Shown here piece after piece: positions 1 to 5,024 of a DNA stretch of 11,895 bases (positions within the stretch are counted from its first letter, which is position 1; each line of letters begins with the position of its first letter). Position numbers and translations under genes: made by a program. This stretch comes from Pseudomonadota bacterium (GTDB taxonomy: Bacteria > Pseudomonadota > Gammaproteobacteria > Burkholderiales > Burkholderiaceae_C), in the NCBI GenBank assembly GCA_023396625.1, contig JAEWVY010000157.1:1-11895 (forward strand). The letters run 5' to 3'. Below the pieces are notes generated by a model. That model did no database searches. It was not told the DNA's origin and saw only the letters and a program-made list of their open reading frames with translations.

Positions 1-1
1 A

Positions 2-88
2 CCCCTGACCGAGGAGGATGTGACTTCCGTCGCCACCGCAGCCGCTGTGGGTGGCGATACGGCGGGAAAAGATGTGCTCAAGCACTGA
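2..88 (+). CDS. C-terminal fragment of an unidentified protein
   Basis: An open frame runs in from the left edge and stops at TGA (86-88), giving 28 visible residues. The tail is rich in Ala, Gly, Val and Thr and ends in Asp-Val-Leu-Lys-His. GC-rich third positions fit a real gene of this genome, but the fragment is too short for a family call. In many Burkholderiales pgsA precedes tRNA-Gly and tRNA-Cys, yet this tail does not look like the membrane end of PgsA, so I do not assign it. The reading frame could also be chance. Confidence 0.4.
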   Translation, partial: PLTEEDVTSVATAAAVGGDTAGKDVLKH

Positions 89-127
89 AAATTTCATGTG
101 CAGAGGCGAGCGGGCAGAAAATTACGA

Positions 128-133
128 TATAAT
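128..133 (+). promoter_or_regulatory. Candidate -10 box for the tRNA-Gly transcript
   Basis: A perfect TATAAT hexamer lies about 48 nt upstream of tRNA-Gly in an AT-rich patch that follows a GC-rich gene end. No good -35 hexamer sits 16-18 nt upstream (GGCGAG at 105-110 is poor), so this is only a tentative sigma-70 promoter. The leader between here and the tRNA carries an 8-nt direct repeat, GCTGACAA, at about 153-160 and 170-177. Confidence 0.35.
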
Positions 134-180
134 TTCTGAATCGCAGCAACGACGGCTGACAAGCTTAAATTGCTGACAAC

Positions 181-256
181 GCGGGAATAGCTCAGTTGGT
201 AGAGCGCAACCTTGCCAAGGTTGAGGTCGCGAGTTCGAGCCTCGTTTCCCGCTCCA
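181..256 (+). tRNA. tRNA-Gly (anticodon GCC)
   Basis: The sequence folds as a full cloverleaf of 76 nt. The acceptor strands GCGGGAA (181-187) and TTCCCGC (246-252) pair perfectly, the anticodon stem CAACC/GGTTG flanks a loop with anticodon GCC at 214-216, and the T arm carries GTTCGAGC. The 3' CCA (254-256) is encoded. This tRNA reads GGC and GGU glycine codons. It is the first of two tRNAs here, but a terminator-like hairpin lies between it and tRNA-Cys. Confidence 0.97.
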
Positions 257-262
257 GATAAA

Positions 263-282
263 GGAAGAAATAAAATTCTTCC
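263..282 (+). other. AT-rich hairpin after tRNA-Gly
   Basis: GGAAGAA (263-269) pairs with TTCTTCC (276-282) around the 6-nt loop ATAAAA. It sits 6 nt after the tRNA CCA end and just before the stronger hairpin at 291-308. It may guide 3' trailer processing or protect the end; no T-run follows, so it is not a terminator by itself. Confidence 0.4.
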
Positions 283-290
283 GCGTGAAA

Positions 291-313
291 GGGAAGCCAA
301 GGCTTCCCTTTTT
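291..313 (+). terminator. Rho-independent terminator after tRNA-Gly
   Basis: GGGAAGC (291-297) pairs with GCTTCCC (302-308) around a 4-nt loop, followed immediately by five T residues, and preceded by AAA that can extend the stem against the T-run. This is the canonical terminator form. It lies between two tRNA genes that would normally be expected to share a transcript, so it may only partly stop transcription. Confidence 0.7.
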
Positions 314-337
314 CATCAGGGTCTGTGAAAAGAACAT

Positions 338-411
338 GGCGCGGTAGCAAAGCGGTTATGCACCGGATTGCAAATCCGTGTAGGTCGGTTCGACTCCGGC
401 CCGCGCCTCCA
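338..411 (+). tRNA. tRNA-Cys (anticodon GCA)
   Basis: The cloverleaf is 74 nt long. Acceptor GGCGCGG (338-344) pairs with CCGCGCC (401-407), the anticodon stem GGATT/AATCC-type arm presents anticodon GCA at 370-372, and the T arm contains GGTTCGACTCC. The 3' CCA (409-411) is encoded. This is normally the only cysteine tRNA in such genomes. A strong terminator follows 25 nt downstream. Confidence 0.97.
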
Positions 412-436
412 GGAAAGCCAAGCAAGATCAAAAGTA

Positions 437-468
437 AACAGCCCGCGTCCGCGGGCTGTTTTGTTTTT
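437..468 (+). terminator. Strong Rho-independent terminator after tRNA-Cys
   Basis: AACAGCCCGC (437-446) and GCGGGCTGTT (451-460) form a 10-bp perfect stem with a 4-nt loop, followed by TTGTTTTT. It ends the tRNA-Cys transcript. Read from the other strand, the stem is followed by TTACTTTT, so it could also stop transcripts arriving from the bufferin-type operon, for which I see no other terminator in 469-586. Confidence 0.88.
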
Positions 469-586
469 GCACTCCAAGCGCTTAGGATGCGTTCACTCTA
501 ATACTTCAAGCCGACCTGACCCGGCCAAGATGCTCAACGACGTCTCCTATAGGGGCCTGAGATAAACCCCGCGTCGGCGCAGCCGT

Positions 587-1123
587 TCATTTCTGGAGGC
601 GGCGGGCGATCCAGGTGTCGACCGACAGCTTGCCCGGACCATGCACCATGAGATAGAGCAGCACGGCAGCCCAGGTGCCGTGGGTGGGGTAAGCATCGGG
701 ATAGACAAACAGCTGAATCACCAGGGTCATGCCCAGCAAGGCCAGGGCCGAAAGACGGGTTGCCAGACCCAGTAGAAGCAGCACGGGGAACACGTGCTCT
801 CCCAGCGCAGCCATTCCGGCCCCCAATTCAGGAGGAAGCAGGGGGAGCTTGTATTCTTCCTTGAACAAGGTGACCGCGTTTTCAGAAAGCCTGGGAATGC
901 CCAGCGAAAAAGTGCCGGAGACGAGGTCGATGGCCAGCCCTTCGATTTTGGTTTGACCCGATTTCCAGAACACGGCGGCTATGGAAAAGCGCGCGACGAA
1001 TGCCACCACCGTGTTGGGCAAGCGACTCATGATGCTGTGGATATGCCCGACGAGTGAGGCCGGCCCGGACATGGGGCCCGACACCATGGTGTCGATCGAA
1101 TTTGAGGTGACGGTATTGCTCAC
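587..1123 (-). CDS. DoxX family membrane protein of a bufferin-type operon (BufD-like)
   Basis: This 178-residue integral membrane protein belongs to the DoxX family. Signature stretches are FWKSGQTKI (52-60) after the first hydrophobic segment and HGPGKLSVDTWI (161-172) near the C-terminus. About four membrane helices are visible, near residues 38-56, 101-120, 124-140 and 148-162, after a polar N-terminal extension of about 35 residues. The start is GTG at 1121-1123, chosen because a strong Shine-Dalgarno, AGGAGAG, sits 4 nt upstream. It begins 45 nt after the bufC-like gene and is the last gene of the operon. DoxX proteins accompany DUF2282/DUF692/DUF2063 clusters, where the fourth gene is called bufD. 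Its molecular role is not established; a redox or membrane-anchoring role in the maturation or function of the peptide is inference. Confidence 0.88.
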   Translation of the reverse strand: MSNTVTSNSIDTMVSGPMSGPASLVGHIHSIMSRLPNTVVAFVARFSIAAVFWKSGQTKIEGLAIDLVSGTFSLGIPRLSENAVTLFKEEYKLPLLPPELGAGMAALGEHVFPVLLLLGLATRLSALALLGMTLVIQLFVYPDAYPTHGTWAAVLLYLMVHGPGKLSVDTWIARRLQK

Positions 1124-1127
1124 GAAT

Positions 1128-1134
1128 CTCTCCT
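1128..1134 (-). promoter_or_regulatory. Ribosome binding site fixing the GTG start of the DoxX gene
   Basis: On the minus strand AGGAGAG ends 4 nt before the GTG codon, so the AGGAG core has 6 nt spacing. The first internal ATG lies 12 codons further in and has no comparable site, so GTG is preferred. Confidence 0.7.
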
Positions 1135-1168
1135 GAAGGGTGGGGAAAGCGGCGCGGAGGGGCTGGAT

Positions 1169-1939
1169 TCAGCGAGGCCTCTGGGCGCCGACAAACAAGT
1201 CATGCCGCACCAGGACGGCCAAGGCTTGCGGGAGATCCAGGTCGGGGTCCACCTCGCTGGCGCGTTCGCAGGCCTGCTGAAGAGAACCTCCTCCTTGGAG
1301 TCCCAGCACCAGTGCCGTCAAGCCGGCAGCGGATGGCAGGACCATCACGTCAAGGTCACTGCGAAATACCAGTGCCGACTCCGCCCGGTCAAGGTCGATG
1401 TCTTCAAGCGACACGCCACTGCCGTCCTGATGCGCGGCCCAGATCGACACGGCGGCGTGGGAACTGCACAAGACGTGCAAACTGGGCGCCAGATCCCAGC
1501 GCACCGACGGCAGGGCTTCCGCGTCCTGCAGCAGGGCGGTGATGGCCTGGGCGGGCATGGAGGGGGTGTCCGCCGCATGCAGGGCCTGCAGTCGATACAT
1601 TTCGAGCTGGGCGACGTCGGCGAGATAGGGCAGGCTGGCCGCCGGTGGGAACTGCGCGATGAACGCTGGCAACCCAGCCCCGTATTGGGCAAGTACCCGG
1701 GTGCGCGGGGGATGGGCACGCACAAAAATCTGGCCCATCGCGCGGAAAAATTCTTCGCCAACCAGTTGCTGCGTGACGGGAAAAGTCTGGGCCAAGGCGT
1801 CGACCAGAGACACCATCACGTTGTTGCGGTAGACCGCCAGGCGCCGCAATGGATCGCTATGGTTCCAGGTGACCAGGTCACCGGGCGCGGGCTGTTCGGG
1901 ATTCAGAAGCGCATGCGCCCAGATCGCCTGCGTGCTCAT
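1169..1939 (-). CDS. bufC: DUF2063 protein, partner of the MNIO enzyme (BufC-like)
   Basis: This 256-residue protein has the DUF2063 N-terminal domain (about residues 5-95), with the family hallmark of an aromatic-rich helix, RLAVYRNNVMVSLVDAL (33-49), then TFPV, and a conserved FVRAHPP (72-78). The C-terminal half has alternating hydrophobic strands and ends in a segment that resembles a winged-helix recognition domain. In related clusters such proteins bind the precursor peptide and present it to the DUF692 enzyme. Its ATG overlaps the stop of the bufB-like gene by 4 nt (ATGA, 1936-1939), a sign of translational coupling and matched amounts of the two partners. The family assignment is strong; the recognition role is taken from characterised homologues. 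The gene symbol follows operon order. Confidence 0.9.
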   Translation of the reverse strand: MSTQAIWAHALLNPEQPAPGDLVTWNHSDPLRRLAVYRNNVMVSLVDALAQTFPVTQQLVGEEFFRAMGQIFVRAHPPRTRVLAQYGAGLPAFIAQFPPAASLPYLADVAQLEMYRLQALHAADTPSMPAQAITALLQDAEALPSVRWDLAPSLHVLCSSHAAVSIWAAHQDGSGVSLEDIDLDRAESALVFRSDLDVMVLPSAAGLTALVLGLQGGGSLQQACERASEVDPDLDLPQALAVLVRHDLFVGAQRPR

Positions 1940-2937
1940 GCAGCCACCATTCCAGAAGGCGACTGCAGGTGGGCCCGAGGCGGGATCCGGGCCGCTGACT
2001 GATTTACCGCGCGATGGGGGGCCATGTGTTGTTCCGCCAGGCGCGCTTCGTGTATCAACACATCGAATTCAGGCAGGTTGTTGTCTCGTTCGATGAGCGT
2101 GGGTCGTTGGCCGATCATCGCCAACGCTTCGTCATAGAGGGCCCAGACCGCGTGGGCCACGGCCGACCCGTGTGCGTCGATCAGCAGGCGATCGCCCGCG
2201 GCGTCGGTGTCCTCGGCAAAGCCGGCAAGATGGATTTCCCCGGCGGCCTCACAAGGCAAGGCGCGCAAACTTTCGAGGGGGTCTCGACCATGGTTGATGC
2301 TCGAGACATAGACATTGTTGACATCGAGCAATAGACCGCAGCCTGTGCGATGGAGCACCTCGTGCAGAAAATCGCCCTCACTCCAGGTTGAACTGGCGAA
2401 CTCCACATAAGTCGAGGGATTTTCCAGCAGCATGGTTCGACCCAGGTGGTGTTGCACCTGGTCGACGTGATCGCACACGCGCTCGAGTGTGCGCAGGTTG
2501 TAGGGCACAGGCAGCAAATCATTGAGGAACGTGCCGCCGTGGCTGGACCAGGCGAGATGCTCGGAAAACTGGGCAGGCTGGTAGCGCCCGACGAGCCGGG
2601 CCACGGCGTCGAGGTGCTCCGTGTCGAGCGGGTCCTCGCCGCCAATGGACAGGCCCACGCCATGGATGCTTAGCGGGTAGTGCTCGCGAATGCGGGTCAG
2701 ATGGTGGTGCATGGGGCCGCCAGCCACCAGGTAATTCTCTGCGTGGACTTCAAAAAAACCGACGTCTGGCCGACAGGCGTGAACGTGGGCGAAGTGCTCG
2801 GGCTTGAGCCCCAGGCCACCCCGCAGGGGCAGCCCCCCGAGGCGCGACCCGATGGAGCAGGCGCCAGTGGCCGACGGCGCCTGGGCAGGATTGAACAAGG
2901 GCTTCATTCTCTCGTCGTCCCGGGCGAACGTCGGCAT
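1936..2937 (-). CDS. bufB: DUF692/MNIO iron-dependent peptide-modifying oxygenase (BufB-like)
   Basis: This 333-residue TIM-barrel enzyme belongs to the MNIO family (DUF692, related to MbnB of methanobactin synthesis), which uses a multinuclear iron centre and O2 to rewrite cysteine residues of precursor peptides. Candidate iron-binding and catalytic residues lie where the family has them: E63, H65 and N68 in FFEVHAENY, H92 in SIHGVGLS, E126/H127 in FSEHLAW, E172/N173 in LLENPSTY, D205/N207/N208 in LLDVNNVY, H216, H236 in EIHLAGF, D254/H256 in IDAHG, and E283/D285/N286 in IERDNN. The last 30 residues are a low-complexity tail beyond the barrel. The start is uncertain: ATG 2937 lies 10 nt after bufA, while ATG 2907 (Met11) has a better GAGAG-type site and keeps the whole domain. 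The expected reaction is oxidation of two BufA cysteines to thiooxazole-type heterocycles (inference from homologues). Confidence 0.93.
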   Translation of the reverse strand: MPTFARDDERMKPLFNPAQAPSATGACSIGSRLGGLPLRGGLGLKPEHFAHVHACRPDVGFFEVHAENYLVAGGPMHHHLTRIREHYPLSIHGVGLSIGGEDPLDTEHLDAVARLVGRYQPAQFSEHLAWSSHGGTFLNDLLPVPYNLRTLERVCDHVDQVQHHLGRTMLLENPSTYVEFASSTWSEGDFLHEVLHRTGCGLLLDVNNVYVSSINHGRDPLESLRALPCEAAGEIHLAGFAEDTDAAGDRLLIDAHGSAVAHAVWALYDEALAMIGQRPTLIERDNNLPEFDVLIHEARLAEQHMAPHRAVNQSAARIPPRAHLQSPSGMVAA

Positions 2938-2947
2938 GGCCTGGGGG

Positions 2948-3268
2948 TTACATCTTTTCCTTGAACGCCATCATCTGGCCGAACCCTGTGGGCGACTTGG
3001 GGGAGGCGGTTTTCTCGCATGAGCCCTTCGGGACCAGGGACCAGGCATTGCCTTGATAGTCCACCTTGGACGTTCCCGCGCAGGTGGTGCCGGGGCCGGC
3101 GGCACAGTCGTTCTTGCCCTTGAGGGCGACGCCGAAACATTTTTCCTTGTCGGCGCCCTGGGCAGCGGCCGGGCTGGCGGCGAGTGTCAAGGCGGTCCCC
3201 ATGGCCAGGGCGAGAGCGGCGCCCGTGGCGATGCGCGCGGCGTTACGGCGGGTAGTGGTGGTGTTCAT
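2948..3268 (-). CDS. bufA: DUF2282 bufferin precursor peptide (BufA1-like copper-binding RiPP)
   Basis: The 106-residue product starts with a Sec-type signal peptide: basic RR at 7-8, a hydrophobic core at about 16-31 and an ASPAAA-Q cleavage site near residue 36. The mature part carries exactly four cysteines, C44, C55, C63 and C84, spaced C-X10-C-X7-C-X20-C, in the DUF2282 pattern EKCFGVALKGKNDCA, TTCAGTSKVDYQGNAW and VPKGSCE. This is the bufferin-1 precursor layout. In studied homologues the two central cysteines are converted to thiooxazole-type groups by the DUF692 enzyme and the outer two pair as a disulfide, giving a periplasmic copper-buffering peptide. The ATG at 3266-3268 is chosen because GGAG lies 6 nt upstream and it starts the signal peptide directly; the frame is open further upstream but those extra residues do not look coding. 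First gene of the operon. A 22-residue polar tail follows C84. Confidence 0.92.
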   Translation of the reverse strand: MNTTTTRRNAARIATGAALALAMGTALTLAASPAAAQGADKEKCFGVALKGKNDCAAGPGTTCAGTSKVDYQGNAWSLVPKGSCEKTASPKSPTGFGQMMAFKEKM

Positions 3269-3343
3269 AGAAATCTCCAGGTTACAGGTCATGGTGAATA
3301 GGGAGGATTGTTTGCCTGCCGGTGGAACCAGCTTGCAGGGATG

Positions 3344-3371
3344 TAGTCGGGGCAGGTTCCGGCTTCTTACA
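3344..3371 (-). promoter_or_regulatory. Candidate ECF-sigma promoter of the bufferin-type operon
   Basis: On the minus strand, TGTAAG (3366-3371, continuing as TGTAAGAA) and CGACTA (3344-3349) are separated by exactly 16 nt, and the second box lies about 75 nt upstream of the bufA ATG. The -35 does not resemble TTGACA, whereas TGTAA...CG(T/A)CTA pairs are typical of some extracytoplasmic-function sigma factors, which are known to drive DUF2282 clusters in other bacteria. No ECF sigma gene is in this window. The call rests on motif shape and position only. Confidence 0.4.
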
Positions 3372-3413
3372 CCGCGCATGAAAGAAAGTCCGCCGCCGGC
3401 GATGGCGGCCTGC

Positions 3414-3419
3414 GACAAT
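3414..3419 (+). promoter_or_regulatory. Possible -10 box for tRNA-Leu
   Basis: GACAAT lies 10 nt before the mature tRNA 5' end, so transcription would begin only a few bases upstream of the tRNA. A 6-bp palindrome, GCCGCC (3392-3397) with GGCGGC (3404-3409), lies just upstream where a -35 would be expected. No convincing -35 hexamer is present, so the call is weak. Confidence 0.25.
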
Positions 3420-3429
3420 GGCGCCTGAC

Positions 3430-3522
3430 GCCTCGATGGTGGAATGGGTAGACACAGCGGACTTAAAATCCGCGGCTATCCCGAAAGGGGGCATGCCGGT
3501 TCGACCCCGGCTCGAGGCACCA
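3430..3522 (+). tRNA. tRNA-Leu (anticodon TAA)
   Basis: This class II tRNA has acceptor strands GCCTCGA (3430-3436) and TCGAGGC (3512-3518) that pair perfectly, discriminator A (3519) and encoded CCA (3520-3522). The anticodon stem GCGGA/TCCGC (3457-3461, 3469-3473) frames a 7-nt loop with anticodon TAA at 3464-3466. The long variable arm TCCCGAAAGGGGG-like hairpin (about 3479-3491) is characteristic of leucine. It reads UUA and UUG codons, which are rare in this GC-rich genome. A protein gene begins only 16 nt after the CCA. Confidence 0.97.
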
Positions 3523-3538
3523 CGCACACAGATTGACG

Positions 3539-4168
3539 ATGACCAATTACAACGACAACGCACCTTTCGAAATTCACGTGCATGGCGACGTCCGGTTGCG
3601 TGCCGACGTGACTTTCGATGCCTTGCAGGACGCGCTGAAACCGCTTTGGAAATACGCGGGCGCGCGTTCCCTGACCACAGGTGCCGCCAGCTATTACGAA
3701 GACGAGCCGGGGATCGAGTTCGATGCGTCCGGGCACCAGCTGCGGATGTGCTGGACGGTGCGGGGTGGAGAGGATTTCCGACAGGTGCTCGACGAAATGT
3801 GTATGAGCCTCAACGATCTCGCGGAGACCGGCGCACCGATCGAAGTGACGTTCTACGACGCCGAGTTCGATGAAGAGGAAGGTGAGGCGGGCGAGGAATC
3901 ACGTGACGATTTCGTCATGCTGTTTGTCGGGCCAACGCCGGCCGCCATCATGCAGGCCCAGCGCGATCTGCTGGTCGAGGACGTGGTGAATCTCATGGAA
4001 AGGCATTTCGACGGCGCGGAGCTCGGCGGTGTGGTGAGCGAAATCGATAAATTGTTCGGCCAACGCTTCGATGCCCTCGTGCATTCCCTGGAGCTCGGCA
4101 AACCGCCGCGCGGTCTGGGGGGCAGCGGTCACGGTGGCTCGGGCCGCCGGCCCCGGCATTTGCACTGA
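3539..4168 (+). CDS. Conserved protein of unknown function (DUF6806-like)
   Basis: The 209-residue soluble protein has no signal peptide or membrane segment. Visible parts are an N-terminal strand-rich region with EIHVHGDVRLR (11-21), a middle FYDAEFDEEEG acidic stretch (105-114) followed by more Glu, a hydrophobic VMLFVGPTP strand (126-134), a long helical section with EIDKLFGQRFDALVHSLE (168-185), and a basic Gly/His/Arg-rich tail (189-209) ending RRPRHLH. I recall a very similar protein family in Comamonadaceae under the name DUF6806; its function is unknown to me. ATG 3539 is preferred to an in-frame TTG six bases earlier. No Shine-Dalgarno is visible, and the start lies 16 nt after tRNA-Leu, so the mRNA is probably freed by tRNA 3' processing. 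Convergent with murI, 8 nt apart. Confidence 0.85.
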   Translation: MTNYNDNAPFEIHVHGDVRLRADVTFDALQDALKPLWKYAGARSLTTGAASYYEDEPGIEFDASGHQLRMCWTVRGGEDFRQVLDEMCMSLNDLAETGAPIEVTFYDAEFDEEEGEAGEESRDDFVMLFVGPTPAAIMQAQRDLLVEDVVNLMERHFDGAELGGVVSEIDKLFGQRFDALVHSLELGKPPRGLGGSGHGGSGRRPRHLH

Positions 4169-4176
4169 TCTCGGCG

Positions 4177-5019
4177 TCAGCAGGCAACCTGCGTGACCGG
4201 CGCGTCCACGGCGAGCCATCGTTGGGCTGCGGCCGCCAGCGTCGCCGGACAACCCGTGCTCAGGAACGTCAACGGGGATGCCATGATGGCGCCGGCGCCG
4301 GAGGCCGGCTGGAGGGGGACGTGCTGCGCCGCCAGCCACTGGCGCGTGTGACGCGCGACCGGCGCGCCGGTATCGATCAACCGGATGGACGGCCCCAGCC
4401 TGTGGCGCAGGACGTCGCCGGCAAAAGGGTAGTGCGTGCAGCCCAGCACGAGCGTGTCGATCTGGCCTTTTTCCAAGCCAAAACTGCCAATTTCCAGCGT
4501 GTATTGGTCACATAACGCTATTATTTTTGAAGTATCCTGGCGTTCGATGGCCTCTGCCAGGCCGTCGCAGGCTTGTAGGCTGAAACGTGCCGTGGGCGGC
4601 TGTGACGCGAGCAGTGCCGCAAACTTGGCGCTGCCCAGCGTGGCCCGGGTGGCCATCACGCCGATGTGCCCGGTGTGACTGTGGGCGACGGCCGGCTTGA
4701 GCGCCGGTTCCACGCCCACAATGGGCAGGTCGGGGTGTTCGGCGCGAAGCGCTTGTCCGGCGGCAGCGGTGGCCGTGTTGCAGGCGATCACCAGCGCCTT
4801 GACTTGCCAGGCCTGGCGCAGGTGCCGCGTGATCACGCGAGCGCGGGCCAACACATGGGCTTCGTCGCGCTCCCCATAGGGGGCGTGGCCACTGTCGGCC
4901 AGATAGACGAAATGCTCGGCGGGCAGCTCGGCGCGCAGCGCCTGCAGGATGCTCAGGCCGCCCACCCCGCTGTCGAAGACGCCGATGGGCTGTGTGGCTC
5001 GCTGATGCGAGTGCCGCAC
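4177..5019 (-). CDS. murI: Glutamate racemase
   Basis: MurI interconverts L- and D-glutamate in the cytoplasm, supplying D-Glu for peptidoglycan. The 280-residue product has the usual family length. It opens with PIGVFDSGVGGLS (11-23) and YLADSGHAPYG (39-49), and carries both catalytic cysteines: C80 in ACNTATAAA and C194 in LGCTHYPF. Acid and base helpers such as D17 and the DSG motif are present. The start is GTG at 5017-5019, 5 nt after the fumarase stop, with no Shine-Dalgarno of its own, which suggests translation by coupling to fumarase. The same frame is open far upstream, but that part is antisense-like low-quality sequence lying over fumarase. Residues about 161-173 (RQDTSKIIALCDQ region) are coded by AT-rich, rare codons, including two ATA, and coincide with an interspersed repeat copy at 4517-4539. 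Confidence 0.94.
   Translation of the reverse strand: MRHSHQRATQPIGVFDSGVGGLSILQALRAELPAEHFVYLADSGHAPYGERDEAHVLARARVITRHLRQAWQVKALVIACNTATAAAGQALRAEHPDLPIVGVEPALKPAVAHSHTGHIGVMATRATLGSAKFAALLASQPPTARFSLQACDGLAEAIERQDTSKIIALCDQYTLEIGSFGLEKGQIDTLVLGCTHYPFAGDVLRHRLGPSIRLIDTGAPVARHTRQWLAAQHVPLQPASGAGAIMASPLTFLSTGCPATLAAAAQRWLAVDAPVTQVAC
4517..4539. repeat. AT-rich interspersed motif, copy 1 (inside murI)
   Basis: This 23-nt segment begins GCTATTA and ends GTATCCTG on the plus strand and matches the segment at 10255-10277 at 18 of 23 positions, same orientation, no gaps. The surroundings are strongly GC-rich, so the TTATTTTTGA core stands out. Short AT-rich repeats with a GCTAT end are, as far as I recall, frequent between genes in Comamonadaceae; a copy inside a coding region would be unusual. 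Confidence 0.45.
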
Positions 5020-5024
5020 CGTGG

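Noticed and set aside
94..431. Open frames across the tRNA-Gly and tRNA-Cys genes
   Set aside because: They read through tRNA sequence; phrases such as RLELATSTLARLRS are typical translations of tRNA genes.
1202..2002. A 266-codon plus-strand frame opposite the bufC-like gene
   Set aside because: No motifs, low-complexity composition, and fully covered by a recognised minus-strand gene.
3269..3418. A 50-residue N-terminal extension of the bufferin precursor
   Set aside because: It would place the signal peptide internally and would overlap the candidate promoter; the ATG at 3268 has a good ribosome binding site.
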